Below are positions 35,626-45,915 of a stretch of 64,000 nucleotides of DNA, in pieces. The DNA is taken from contig NZ_RZNZ01000003.1 in NCBI RefSeq assembly GCF_008698145.1, positions 180,097 to 244,096 on the forward strand. The letters are read 5' to 3'. The notes under the pieces were generated by a model. The model searched no databases, was not told the origin of the DNA, and saw only the letters and a list, made by a program, of their open reading frames with translations. Position 1 is the first letter of the stretch. Each line of letters begins with the position of its first letter. The DNA comes from Bifidobacterium vespertilionis. GTDB taxonomy: Bacteria > Actinomycetota > Actinomycetes > Actinomycetales > Bifidobacteriaceae. Both the position numbers and the translations under genes were made by a program.

Positions 35626-38412
35626 CTAGGCCTCGGCCAGAGCCTCGACCGGCGGCGTGCGCACCGCCCTCCGTGCCGGGAACACGCTGGCGAGCAGGGC
35701 GGAGACGGCCGCCACGGCCAGAATGATGCCGGTCATGCCCCAGTCGACGGTGAGCCGCACCTGATCGAACTGGCTGAACATCACATAGGAGCCGAGCCAG
35801 GCGAACAGATTGCCCACGATCACGCCCACCACGCCGGAGCCGAGCGAGATGAGCAATGCCTCCACGGCCAGCGAGCGCCTCAGCTGTCCGCGGGTCATGC
35901 CGATGGCCCGCAGCGTGGCGGATTCGCGCGTGCGTTCGATCACGGACAGGCTCAGTGTGTTGGCCACGCCGATCAGGGCGATCAACACGGCCACCGCAAG
36001 CAGCCCCACCATGACCATGAGCACCATGTTGACGTTCCGATCCCACACCGCGCGTTCGGCGAAGGCGCCGGCCACATTCACGTTCGGATCGTCGCTCACC
36101 GCATCCTGGACGGCGTTGAGCAGATCGACGGGCACCGCGTTCGGATCGACCTTGGCCCAGATCTGGTAGCGCACGCCGCCCGACGAGCCGGCTGTTCCGG
36201 CCAAGCTGGCCGTGCCAGCCGTGCCAGCCACACCGGCCGAGCCCGCCGCGGAATCCGAGTCCATCAGGGAGACGCCCTTGGCAAGCGATTCCTGCAGTTT
36301 GTCGAACGTGCCGGGCGAGACAAGTCCGAAGAGCTGATAGTTCGCACCGACTCGTCGGAAGTCGCTGATCGTCACCTTGAGCGCGCTGGCATGGTCCGCG
36401 TCAGTCATCGAACCGTCCGAGGAGAGGCTGAAGGGCAGCACCTTGAGGTCCATGCCGTCGGTGATGTCCATGTCGGGGCTCAGATGCTTCTCGGGCAGCA
36501 CCACGGTTCCATCGGCGATCACGTCAGCCGTGTAGTCGGCGTTCATGACGGCCTTCGCGTCGGCCGCGGAAATGCCGTACAGGCTCATGGTCCGAGTGCC
36601 GTCCGCCTTCGGGTCGCTGCCGTAGCCGGCGTCCAGCACACGGACGAACCGCGCGTCTTCCACGCCGGAAACCGCCTTGACCTTGTCCAGCAAGGCCTGA
36701 TCGATCACGGCCCCGGACCCGCCGGAGATCTGCATGTCCACGCTGTAGCGCATGTCGAGCGCCCTGGCGAGGGAGAGCTTGGCGCATGCCGCTCCGGTGC
36801 CGAGACAGCTGACGAGCGTGACGCCGATCAGCAGCGCCGCACCCGTGGCGGCCACGCGCCGGCGATTCTTCTGGATATTGGCTGCGGCTATCGTGGCGCT
36901 CGGCCCGCAGTGCGAGACAAGCGCACCCACGCCCTTAAGCAGGGCGGGCATCCAACGCACGGCGGACAGCAACAGCCCCACGAAGAACAGGCCTGCCGCA
37001 CCGATCGAGGCGAGCAGCACCATGCTGAACTGCGCGCTCATGATCGAGCTCCGGCCATGCAGGTACCGCCACGCCTGCCAGACGGCGAACGCGGCCACGA
37101 CCACGCCGATCGCCATCATCATCAGGCTCAGCACGAGCCGGGCGGCACCGGACTTCTTCTCCTGGCTGATCTCAAGCGGCTGCAATGCCTCCAGAGGCGT
37201 CACGCTGGTAGCGGTGCGCGCGGAGGACAGGGACGCGAGGATCGTCATCGCCACGCCGAACGCCATCGGCACCACGATCACCGGCCACGTGACCGAAAGC
37301 GTGAATCGGATGCCTGCGAGTGCAATCCCGCCCGCGGACATCGCGCCGACCAAGCCCACGGCCACCGCGATGCCGATCAGCGAGGAAACCAACCCCAGCA
37401 TGGCCGCCTCGAAGATCACGGAGACGTACAGCTGTCCCTTCTTCGCGCCGATCGTGCGCAGCAGGGCGAGCGTGCGCCGGCGCTGGGCCACCATCACCTG
37501 GAACGTGTTGGCGATCACGAGCGCGGCCACCAGTAGGGCGAGAATGCCGAAGACGAGCAGGAACTGCGTGATCACGCTGGTGCCGTCATCGGCGCCCATG
37601 TCATTCAGGGATTGGTCCTCGTACTGGGTTTTGGAGATGGCCTCGTACCCCTTGGGCAGCAGGGCGTTGACCTGATCCAGCACGTCCTGATCCACGGAAC
37701 CGGCGGGTGCGGCGATGTCCAGATACAGGGCATACACACTGATCTGGTCCGCACTCGGATAATTCACCTGCAGCGTGTTGAACGTCGCCTCGGAGACGAC
37801 CGCCGAACCGCCGTAATAGGCGTTGTAGTCATCATCGGCGAATCCGACGATGGTGAGCCTGACGGTCTGGTTGGTTCGTCCGGGCGCGGGCGAGGGCGAG
37901 TTGGACGCCACGTCGATCGTGTCTCCGATTCCCGCACCAAGTCGGTCCGCGATGGGCTTGGACAGGGTGATCTGCCCGTCATTCGCCGGCCAGGATCCTT
38001 CCGTGAGCTTTTGCACCATCAGACTTTCCGGCTGGTACACAGGGCTGGCCACGGTGCCGGAGTGCTTCTGCCCGTTCGTCAGGTTCACCGACGTGCTCAG
38101 CTCGGGCCGCACGCCGTTGACGCCGTTCACCTTGCGGATGGCGTCGAGCTTCAGATCGCCCAGTTTGGCGCTCGCCGTCGCCCCGTCGGACGCCGAGTCG
38201 TCGGAAGCGCTGTTCGATCCGTTCGAGCTGTACGAGGCCACATAGTTCGCGCCGCCGAATCCCGCGGACGCCATGCTGCGGAACGAGGCGTCGAGGGCGT
38301 TGCCGAAGAGGAACGTGCTGGCGATGAACGCCGTGCCGATCACGATCGCAATGCCCGCGGGAATGAGCATCTTCAGGCTGTTGCGCATGAGTTTGAGGGT
38401 TACCTGCCACAT
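35626..38412 (-). CDS. FtsX/MacB-type ABC exporter permease
   Basis: The 928-residue product has an N-terminal membrane helix (residues about 17-40), a large extracytoplasmic domain, and two FtsX-type permease cores, each with three to four helices (FLLVFGILALLVAALVIANTF and VLMVMVGLLAVAVLIALIGV regions). It ends PPVEALAEA. Proteins of this shape export lipids, lipoproteins or peptides, or confer peptide resistance, with a LolD/MacB-type ATPase. That ATPase is encoded 41 bases upstream in the same operon. The substrate cannot be told. Its last codons are duplicated downstream at 35502. Confidence 0.9.
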   Translation of the reverse strand: MWQVTLKLMRNSLKMLIPAGIAIVIGTAFIASTFLFGNALDASFRSMASAGFGGANYVASYSSNGSNSASDDSASDGATASAKLGDLKLDAIRKVNGVNGVRPELSTSVNLTNGQKHSGTVASPVYQPESLMVQKLTEGSWPANDGQITLSKPIADRLGAGIGDTIDVASNSPSPAPGRTNQTVRLTIVGFADDDYNAYYGGSAVVSEATFNTLQVNYPSADQISVYALYLDIAAPAGSVDQDVLDQVNALLPKGYEAISKTQYEDQSLNDMGADDGTSVITQFLLVFGILALLVAALVIANTFQVMVAQRRRTLALLRTIGAKKGQLYVSVIFEAAMLGLVSSLIGIAVAVGLVGAMSAGGIALAGIRFTLSVTWPVIVVPMAFGVAMTILASLSSARTATSVTPLEALQPLEISQEKKSGAARLVLSLMMMAIGVVVAAFAVWQAWRYLHGRSSIMSAQFSMVLLASIGAAGLFFVGLLLSAVRWMPALLKGVGALVSHCGPSATIAAANIQKNRRRVAATGAALLIGVTLVSCLGTGAACAKLSLARALDMRYSVDMQISGGSGAVIDQALLDKVKAVSGVEDARFVRVLDAGYGSDPKADGTRTMSLYGISAADAKAVMNADYTADVIADGTVVLPEKHLSPDMDITDGMDLKVLPFSLSSDGSMTDADHASALKVTISDFRRVGANYQLFGLVSPGTFDKLQESLAKGVSLMDSDSAAGSAGVAGTAGTASLAGTAGSSGGVRYQIWAKVDPNAVPVDLLNAVQDAVSDDPNVNVAGAFAERAVWDRNVNMVLMVMVGLLAVAVLIALIGVANTLSLSVIERTRESATLRAIGMTRGQLRRSLAVEALLISLGSGVVGVIVGNLFAWLGSYVMFSQFDQVRLTVDWGMTGIILAVAAVSALLASVFPARRAVRTPPVEALAEA

Positions 38413-38453
38413 GGGTGTCGTTCTTCCTTCCGTATCGTTTCCGATGCCGCGAT

Positions 38454-39377
<924 letters not shown>

Positions 39378-39562
39378 TTCGCGTTCCTCTCATTCGTTCA
39401 TCCGGGGATCATTCCCCGATCCGATGTTCAGACTACGAAACCGTAGGCGCGACCAACATGATGCGTCGGGATGAAAATCGGGCACCCCAGCCCAACGTTC
39501 CTCATCCTTGAGGATGATGCCGGATGTCTGGTGTCACGCACCACCCTGAGCTCTCTCCCGCC

Positions 39563-39702
39563 GTCATCCTGAGCACTGAGCCGTGAAGCGGACAGCCCCG
39601 TCATCCTGAGCGAAGGCGAAGCCGGAGTCGAAGGATCCTTAACTTTGTGCACAATGCCAAGGATCCTTCGACTTCGCCCTAACGGGCTGCCTCAGGCTGA
39701 CG
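39563..39702. repeat. CATCCTGAGCG/GGATCC repeats and hairpin fragment
   Basis: REP-like copies surround the spacer TTAACTTTGTGCACAATGCC between two GGATCC words. At 39581-39598 the sequence matches the first half-stem of the structured hairpin repeat (GCGGACAGCCC), cut short by a CATCCTGAGCG copy. Confidence 0.8.
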
Positions 39703-39719
39703 AAGCAAACCGTCCTCCC

Positions 39720-39898
39720 CGTCACCGGGCGCGAACCCACCGTCACCGGGCGCGAGGCGCGTCACCGGGTGCGGCCGCTCCCTGTGACGCCATCCCGGAG
39801 CCCTACTGCCGCAAGCCCTCCCAAACCCCGTCACGCGGCGCGATCGCGCCCCGTGACGCCATTCGCTCCCCGTGACGCACCCTTCGCACCCCGTGACG
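39720..39898. repeat. Symmetric eight-box array (CGTCAC family), copy 2
   Basis: Eight boxes at 39720, 39741, 39760 (plus), 39775 (minus), 39829 (plus), 39844, 39863 and 39884 (minus) match CGTCACnnGGnGCGn. Start distances 21-19-15-54-15-19-21 and strand order equal those of the array at 17656-17834, although box interiors differ (CGGGC, GCGGC, GGGGA and others). Confidence 0.9.
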
Positions 39899-39931
39899 CC
39901 CGCCAACCCGAATCCGCACCTCCACGGGCTG

Positions 39932-40029
39932 CAAACTGGGCAGATCCGGGCTTCTGGGACCCAAAATCGGCTCCTAAAAGTACCGGCCTGCCTAGTTTGC
40001 AAAACCAACGTCCCAATCTGCCCAGTTCG
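39932..40029. repeat. CAAACTGGGCAGATC boxes
   Basis: Boxes lie at 39932-39946 (plus), 39985-39999 and 40015-40029 (minus, diverged). They are the same family as the inverted pair at 20454-20500. Confidence 0.75.
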
Positions 40030-40105
40030 CACCATCCAGTCCGCACCATCCAGTCCGCACAGTCGCCCTTCAGCGTCCGGCTGCGCCAGCCCAGAACGAC
40101 GGAAG

Positions 40106-41137
40106 CTACAGCCAATACGATTCCTTCTCCACGCTCACCGTGGTCGCCCACCACATCTGCTCCACGCCGGGCATCGCGCGCAACGATCCGTCCACGGCCC
40201 GCCAGAGGGCCCCGTCATCATCCGCGACCATTTCGATCAGATAATCGGCGCCGCCCAACCCCACGCCGCTCATCACATATGTCACCTCGGGCACGTCGAT
40301 CAGCGCGTCCTCGTCCAGCACATGCGGCGGCCGGACGGACAGGCCCACGAACGCCTGGCGGAACCCGCCGAGCCGCATGGGGCTCACAGTGGCCATGATG
40401 CGCATCAGCCCCGCCTCCTCCATGCGCCGGATGCGCGCGCGGATGGCAGTGTGCGTCACGCCCAACCGCTCCCCCACGGCCTGGCAGCTGGCACGTCCAT
40501 CCTCCTGCAGCGCGTTGAACGTTTCGGCCAGACGCGGATCGAGCGCGGTCACCGGCACGTCCGCACCCACATTCGCCTCGCGCTTGCCCATCACGGAGAC
40601 GGTCTCCGAGACGCCTGCAGGATCCGCATCGCCGTCGGCGACCCGCAGCAGACGTCCCAGCACGCCCACGTTATGGTCGTCGAGCACCAATCGTCCGCAG
40701 GAGAACACCTGAATGCGCTCCAATCCGGGCAGTTCGCGCAGATCGCGCTTGAGGAACCGGTCCATCGCCGCGTTGGAGTGGGCCACGGCCTCCGCGATCA
40801 CGTCGGCGTCCCCCAACGCGCACACCACGTAGGTCACCTCGCGCATGGCCTTAAGTCGGGCGATCACCTCATCGCGGCTGCCGCTCACGCGCAGACCCAC
40901 CAGCACCTGACGGTAATTGTCGAAGGCGAGCGGATTGGCCACGGGCACCACACGCATGATCCCCGCATCCACGAGCCGCCGGTAGCGTTCGGTTGCAGTG
41001 TAGATCGACGTGCCCATGCGATCGGCGAGCGCGGCGAACGGCATGCGACCGTCGCGCTGCAGGGCCGCCACGATCCGCAGATCAGTGGCATCGACGCCCG
41101 TGGACTGTGCACCCGCACTGTTGCCCGTCTGCACCAT
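40106..41137 (-). CDS. Tandem Lrp/AsnC-type regulator
   Basis: The 343-residue product is two AsnC/Lrp units in one chain. Unit 1 has an HTH in LRIVAALQRDGRMPFAALAD and a ligand/oligomer domain (about 75-160). Unit 2 has an HTH in LAETFNALQEDGRASCQAVG and a second domain ending near the C-terminus (MPGVEQMWWATTVS). Lrp/AsnC proteins sense amino acids or cofactors. The gene follows the ECF transporter operon in the same direction, 74 bases after ecfT, so control of vitamin uptake or of nearby amino-acid genes is possible. Confidence 0.88.
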   Translation of the reverse strand: MVQTGNSAGAQSTGVDATDLRIVAALQRDGRMPFAALADRMGTSIYTATERYRRLVDAGIMRVVPVANPLAFDNYRQVLVGLRVSGSRDEVIARLKAMREVTYVVCALGDADVIAEAVAHSNAAMDRFLKRDLRELPGLERIQVFSCGRLVLDDHNVGVLGRLLRVADGDADPAGVSETVSVMGKREANVGADVPVTALDPRLAETFNALQEDGRASCQAVGERLGVTHTAIRARIRRMEEAGLMRIMATVSPMRLGGFRQAFVGLSVRPPHVLDEDALIDVPEVTYVMSGVGLGGADYLIEMVADDDGALWRAVDGSLRAMPGVEQMWWATTVSVEKESYWL

Positions 41138-41211
41138 GATTCAACCTCCGTCCTCGGTCATCTCGGCTTTCCCGCTCACCCCAGCATTCCTTGTCATCCC
41201 AGAGCCCCTTG

Positions 41212-42003
41212 TCATCCCAGCATTCCCAGCGCGGTGACGGCAATCAGCACGGCCGTGACGAGCACGATCGCCGCGAGCATCGCCCAATCGGCGCCGCGCA
41301 TGCGGATCTCCACGCGCGAGGTGCGACGCACGCCCCCGGACAACCTCATGCCCAGACCACGCGAGGCCATGGCCCAACCGACCGACTGGCTCATGCGATA
41401 GGCGCGGATGAGCACGGCCACGATCACAGGCAGATAGGCGCGGGCGCGGGCGAGGAACGAACGGCCCTCCAAGTCGAGTCCGCGGGCGCGCTGCGCATCC
41501 ACCACCGACTGGAAGATGCGGAAGAACACGGGAATGTACCGCAAGGACGTGGCGAGCGTGAGACCGGCGCGGTACGGCATGCCGAGCCGTGTCAGTCCGC
41601 GTATCAGTTTGGCCTGACTAGTGGTGAACAGCGTGAGGAAGCACGCGAAGCCGAGTGCGGGGATCCGCAGGCCCATCACGGCGGCCATGACCAGATTCTC
41701 GCGGGTGATCCGCAGCCATCCCCAACGCCAGATCTCATGGGTTCCGGACGGGTCGAAGATGGGCCACAGCACCACGATCAGCACCATGATGGCCGCAAGC
41801 GCCTTCCACACCCATGCGATCCTCTCCCACGGCACACGGTCCGAAACGAGCATCACGTGCTCCGCGATAAGCGCGGCGAGGATGATCGCGGGCGTGCGCC
41901 ACACCAGGCACAGCACCAGCAGCGAAAGGCTCAGCGCGAATTTGACGCGGGGGTCGGCCCGATGCAGCCATCCGTCGCCGGGCACGTACAGATCAGCATC
42001 CAT
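41212..42003 (-). CDS. ecfT: ECF transporter transmembrane component EcfT
   Basis: The product has 263 residues from ATG 42003, behind GGGGGAGG; the longer frame from 42036 is less likely. It has several membrane segments and the coupling-helix motifs of EcfT/CbiQ proteins (DAQRARGLDLEGRSF; MASRGLGMRL, the family ARG motifs). It transmits ATP hydrolysis to the substrate-binding S protein. It overlaps the end of the ATPase gene, the third gene of the S-A-T operon. Confidence 0.92.
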   Translation of the reverse strand: MDADLYVPGDGWLHRADPRVKFALSLSLLVLCLVWRTPAIILAALIAEHVMLVSDRVPWERIAWVWKALAAIMVLIVVLWPIFDPSGTHEIWRWGWLRITRENLVMAAVMGLRIPALGFACFLTLFTTSQAKLIRGLTRLGMPYRAGLTLATSLRYIPVFFRIFQSVVDAQRARGLDLEGRSFLARARAYLPVIVAVLIRAYRMSQSVGWAMASRGLGMRLSGGVRRTSRVEIRMRGADWAMLAAIVLVTAVLIAVTALGMLG

Positions 42004-43576
42004 GGTCGATCCTCCCCCATTGCGCAAGCCGTCCATGGTCCAGACGCATCACGTGCGTGCAGTGTTCCGCCACGGCCCGCATGTCATGGCTGATCATCAC
42101 CACCGTCACACCCGCGCGGTTGAGCCCGTCCACCGCGGCGAGCAGACGATCGCCGCGCCTGCGATCGAGCCCCGCGGTCGGCTCGTCGAGCACGAGCACG
42201 TCGGTCCCCTGCGCCAGCACGGAGGCCAGCGCGACCGACCGGCGATCGCCATAGCCCAGCGTGGCGGGCGAAACATCGGCCTTGTCGGCCAGATCGAACA
42301 GCTTCAGCATGCGGTCCACGGCCTCGTTCACCTCCTTGGGTGCGCGTCCGAGCGCACGCGCCCCGAAGGCGATCTCCTCACGCGTGGAGGCACAGAAGAT
42401 CTGATGGTCGGGATTCTGGAACACGTAGCCCACATGCCGGGCGAGCCGGCCCACGGATTGGCCGTGCGTGTCCAGACCGTCCACGATCACACGGCCCGAT
42501 GTGGGTTTGAGCAGTCCGTTGAGGTGGCGGGCGAAGGTGGTCTTGCCCGATCCGTTCGCGCCGATCAGCCCCACGAACGCGCCGCGCGGAATCGCCACGG
42601 TCACATCGTCCAACGCGGCCGGAGCGTCCGGATCGCCCACGCCATAGCGATGGGTCAGATGATCGGCGACGATGGTGGCATCGGCTGGCTTCGTTCCCCC
42701 ATCCCGCCCGTCCGATTCCCCGATCACGCGGATATCCGGTTCGGGCGCGGGCAGGGCGACGCCGAGCCGCTCGAACAGCTCCGGCTCACGGGCGAACTCC
42801 CCGGGATCCGTGTCGCGGACCAACCGGCCGTTCTCCAGCACCAGCAGACGATCTGCCCACGCGGCCAGATGATTGGTATCCTGCTCGGCCAGCACCACGG
42901 TAAGGTGGCAGCCGGCCCGCGCACGCTCGTCACGGATGCGATCCAACGCGGCGAACACCTCACGCCGGCCATCCGGGTCCAGCGCGGCCGTGGGCTCGTC
43001 CATCACCAGAATGTCCGGATCGCCCGCGAGCGCGGCGGCGATGGCCACGCGCTGCATCTGCCCGCCGGACAGGCTCGATGGCGCACGGTCACGCATCCCG
43101 TCCAATCCCACAAGGCGCAGCAGCCCATCGATCCGCCGGTTCATCGCTGCCGGATCCATGCCCCGGTTTTCCAGCGGGAAGGCGATCTCGTCCTCCACGG
43201 TGGCGCAGAACAGCTGCGACTCCGGATCCTGCTGCACATAGCCCACGCGGGCGGACAGATCGGCCACGGAGGTCCGGCCGGTGCGCATGCCGGCCACGGC
43301 CACCTCCCCGTCCATGCTGCCATCGGCCAGTTCGGGGATCACGCCGGTCAAGGCCATGCACAGCGTCGATTTGCCGGCCCCGGTCGGGCCGACCACACCC
43401 ACGAATTCGCCCTCATGCACCTTGAAACTCACGTCCGCGAGTCCAAGGATCGGCCTGCCGCCGTCGATGACCGGCGCGTAATGCCAACCGAGCCCCCGGA
43501 CCGCGATCAGCGCGCGGCTCGGGGGCTCAGCGGATCGGGACGCGGTCTGCGCCCCGAAGGACGTATTGCGATTCAC
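41993..43576 (-). CDS. ECF transporter fused ATPase (EcfA-EcfA')
   Basis: I start at GTG 43576, which overlaps the S-component stop (GTGA), giving 527 residues. Two ABC domains are joined. Domain 1 has GPTGAGKST, GYVQQDPESQLF, SLSGGQMQRVAIA and VMDEPTAALD. Domain 2 has GANGSGKTT, GYVFQNPDHQIF and VLDEPTAGLD, but its signature reads LGYGDRRSVALAS instead of LSGGxxQR. The asymmetry suggests one weak ATP site. The PESQ/PDHQ Q-helix is typical of ECF ATPases. Confidence 0.92.
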   Translation of the reverse strand: MNRNTSFGAQTASRSAEPPSRALIAVRGLGWHYAPVIDGGRPILGLADVSFKVHEGEFVGVVGPTGAGKSTLCMALTGVIPELADGSMDGEVAVAGMRTGRTSVADLSARVGYVQQDPESQLFCATVEDEIAFPLENRGMDPAAMNRRIDGLLRLVGLDGMRDRAPSSLSGGQMQRVAIAAALAGDPDILVMDEPTAALDPDGRREVFAALDRIRDERARAGCHLTVVLAEQDTNHLAAWADRLLVLENGRLVRDTDPGEFAREPELFERLGVALPAPEPDIRVIGESDGRDGGTKPADATIVADHLTHRYGVGDPDAPAALDDVTVAIPRGAFVGLIGANGSGKTTFARHLNGLLKPTSGRVIVDGLDTHGQSVGRLARHVGYVFQNPDHQIFCASTREEIAFGARALGRAPKEVNEAVDRMLKLFDLADKADVSPATLGYGDRRSVALASVLAQGTDVLVLDEPTAGLDRRRGDRLLAAVDGLNRAGVTVVMISHDMRAVAEHCTHVMRLDHGRLAQWGRIDHGC

Positions 43577-44148
43577 TCGCCGGCCTTGACACCCAGATTG
43601 CCCAGACGGACCAGCGGCGGATACGCCTTGCGCACGGCGGAGAACAGGGCGATGCCGATCACCAGGCCTACTGCGGCCTGAATGGAATTGCCGGGCACCT
43701 CGCCCAGCGCCGGGCCCCATCCGGAAAGGATGCCGCCGGCGATGAAGTAGCCGAACACCTTCCACACGCCGGCCACCACGGACCACAGGATGATGTCGAG
43801 CGCCTTGAATTTGCGCACGGCGGCGCCCACGATGACGGCCTGCACGCCGTCGATCACGAACGTGAAGATGGCCCACTGCGGGTAGCCGGAGATCAGATCA
43901 CCCAGCGCCGGGCCGAGACCACCCACAATGCCGCCGACCCACGGGCCGAAGGCGTAGGACGCGAAGAAGATCATCGCGTCGGACAAGTTGAGGTAGCCGC
44001 GCGTGGGCGTGGGGATTTTGACGAACATGGTGACTACAGTGGTCACCGCGGTCATGATGGCGATCAGCGGGATGGTGGAGGCGTTGAGCGCCTTCCCCAC
44101 GCCGGCGGACGCGTTGCCCGATGTGTTGTCCGATGTATTGACAGCCAT
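43573..44148 (-). CDS. ECF transporter substrate-binding S component
   Basis: The 191-residue product has six hydrophobic segments and the signature IPTPTRGYLNLSDAMIFFAS, followed by GPWVGGIVGGLGPALGDLISG, of the PF07155-type S components. Members include proposed B6 (PdxU-like) and hydroxymethylpyrimidine carriers. Here pdxS, pdxT and a pyridoxamine kinase lie within 5 kb, so a B6 vitamer is the best guess, but binding residues cannot be read from sequence alone. It is first in the S-A-T operon, behind a 30-bp dyad at 44206-44235. Confidence 0.88.
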   Translation of the reverse strand: MAVNTSDNTSGNASAGVGKALNASTIPLIAIMTAVTTVVTMFVKIPTPTRGYLNLSDAMIFFASYAFGPWVGGIVGGLGPALGDLISGYPQWAIFTFVIDGVQAVIVGAAVRKFKALDIILWSVVAGVWKVFGYFIAGGILSGWGPALGEVPGNSIQAAVGLVIGIALFSAVRKAYPPLVRLGNLGVKAGE

Positions 44149-44205
44149 GAATACCCTCTCTCATTCTTTCAATTCATGGGAATTACAACATAAATATAGC
44201 GCAAT

Positions 44206-44235
44206 TTGAATATTTACAGCGCTGTTTATATTCAA
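44206..44235 (-). promoter_or_regulatory. 30-bp dyad upstream of ECF operon
   Basis: TTGAATAT and ATATTCAA (8-bp arms) frame the perfect core ACAGCGCTGT, all sharing one centre (44220/44221). The stretch is AT-rich in a GC-rich genome and lies 58-87 bases before the S-component start, so it is a good operator candidate. Confidence 0.7.
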
Positions 44236-44261
44236 TAAATCAAAATATGAGCAACACTCAC

Positions 44262-44422
44262 GTTATCCTGAGCGGAGCCCCCGTCATCCTGAGCGCAGCC
44301 CCCCGTCATCCTGAGCGGAGCCTCTCACCGTCATCCTGAGCGCAGCGAAGGATCCTTAATCTTGCGCACCAATGACTTAATGCGCAATGGCCAACGATCC
44401 TTCGACTTCGCTCAGGATGACG
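44262..44422. repeat. CATCCTGAGCG/GGATCC palindromic repeats
   Basis: Four TATCCTGAGCG or CATCCTGAGCG copies are followed by GGATCCTTAA, a spacer with TTGCGCACCAATGACTTAAT, then GATCCTTCG and CGCTCAGGATGAC. The spacer resembles that at 27930-27975. Confidence 0.9.
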
Positions 44423-44461
44423 GGCGCAGCTCGGGGATGACAGGGCGCATCCCCAACAACA

Positions 44462-44497
44462 GGACGGCCCCGCGTCGCATGAAACGCGGGGCCGTCC
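44462..44497 (-). terminator. Probable terminator of metY
   Basis: A perfect 14-bp GC stem (GGACGGCCCCGCGT with ACGCGGGGCCGTCC) lies about 100 bases after the metY stop; the T-rich tail (TGTTGTTG) is weak. Confidence 0.6.
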
Positions 44498-44598
44498 GTC
44501 CGGATGCCAATGGCCCCGGACAGCCTCCGAATTCCCGCCGGCAGTCGGGACCCGGAAGCCGCGGTCATTTCAGACCGAGTTCAGTTTTCTCGCCGGAC

Positions 44599-45915
44599 TC
44601 ACTTGGCCAGACCGGAGGCACGCACGGCCTCGAAACCGCCCTTGAGATCGTCGAGGATATCCTCAATGTTCTCCGTGCCGATGGACAGGCGGATGGTTCC
44701 CTGGTGGATGCCCTGATCCTCGAGTTCCTCGACGGTCTCCTGGGAGTGGGTCGTGGAGGCCGGGTGGATGACCAGGGACTTCACGTCGGCCACGTTGGCC
44801 AGCAGGCTGAACAGGTGCAGGTTGTCGATGAAGACGCGCGCCGCATCCTTGCCGCCCTTGATGTCGAAGGTGAAGATGGAGCCGGCGCCGTTCGGGAAGT
44901 ACTTCTCGTAGAGGGCGTGGTCGCGGCGGCCCGGGATGGACGGGTGGGACACGGACTCGACCTCCGGCACGGTCTGCAGGTACTCGACCACCTTGAGGGC
45001 GTTCTGGACGTGGCGCTCGACGCGCAGGGACAGGGTCTCGGTGCCCTGCAGCAGCAGGAAGGCCGCGAACGGGGACAGGGTGGCACCAGTGTCGCGCAGC
45101 AGGATGGCGCGGATGCGGGTCACGAAGGCCGCGCCGCCCAGCGCCTCGTAGAAGTTGAGGCCGTGGTAGGACGGATCCGGCTCGGTGAGGGTCGGGAACT
45201 TGCCCGGCACCTCGGCCCAGTTGAACTTGCCGCCCTCGACGACGACGCCGCCCAGCGTGGTGCCGTGGCCGCCGATGAACTTGGTGGCGGACTCGACCAC
45301 CACGTCCGCGCCGTGCTCAAGCGGGCGGAACAGGTACGGGGTGGCGAAGGTGTTGTCCACCACGACCGGCAGGTGGTGGCGGTGGGCGATCTCGGAGATG
45401 GCCTCGAAGTCCGGCAGATCGGCGTTCGGGTTGCCGAAGGTCTCGAAGTAGACCAGCTTGGTGTTCTCCTGGATGGCGTCCTCGAAGTTCTGCGGGACCT
45501 CCGGGTCGACGAAGGTGGTGGTGATGCCGTCGCGCGGCAGGGTGTGCTTGAGCAGGTTGAAGGTGCCGCCGTAGATGTTCTTGGAGGAGACGATGTGGTC
45601 GCCGGACTGGGTGATGTTGCGCACCGCGTACTCCACGGCCGCGGCGCCGGAGGCCACCGCGATGCCGGCGGTGCCGCCTTCGAGGGCGGCGATGCGGTCC
45701 TCGAACACGCCCTGGGTGGAGTTGGTCAGACGGCCGTAGATGTTGCCCGGGTCGGCGAGGCCGAAGCGCGCCTCGGCATGGTCGAAGTTGTGGAAGACGT
45801 AGGAGGTGGTCGCGTAGATCGGGACCGCGCGGGAATCGGTGGCCGGATCGGCGTGCTCCTGACCGACGTGCAGCTGCAGGGTCTCGAAACGGTACTTCTT
45901 GTTGGCTTCTGCCAT
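44599..45915 (-). CDS. metY: O-acetylhomoserine sulfhydrylase (PLP-dependent)
   Basis: The 438-residue product is a full-length Cys/Met-metabolism PLP enzyme. It has TSYVFHNFDHAEARF, the PLP-Lys motif ESATKFIGGHGTTLGG and the C-terminal HPASTTHSQ substrate-binding motif. The length and insertions fit the O-acetylhomoserine aminocarboxypropyltransferase group rather than cystathionine synthase. It makes homocysteine from O-acetylhomoserine and sulfide. ATG 45915 follows AAAGGAG. It lies between the ECF operon and the PLP synthase genes, whose product it needs. Confidence 0.92.
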   Translation of the reverse strand: MAEANKKYRFETLQLHVGQEHADPATDSRAVPIYATTSYVFHNFDHAEARFGLADPGNIYGRLTNSTQGVFEDRIAALEGGTAGIAVASGAAAVEYAVRNITQSGDHIVSSKNIYGGTFNLLKHTLPRDGITTTFVDPEVPQNFEDAIQENTKLVYFETFGNPNADLPDFEAISEIAHRHHLPVVVDNTFATPYLFRPLEHGADVVVESATKFIGGHGTTLGGVVVEGGKFNWAEVPGKFPTLTEPDPSYHGLNFYEALGGAAFVTRIRAILLRDTGATLSPFAAFLLLQGTETLSLRVERHVQNALKVVEYLQTVPEVESVSHPSIPGRRDHALYEKYFPNGAGSIFTFDIKGGKDAARVFIDNLHLFSLLANVADVKSLVIHPASTTHSQETVEELEDQGIHQGTIRLSIGTENIEDILDDLKGGFEAVRASGLAK

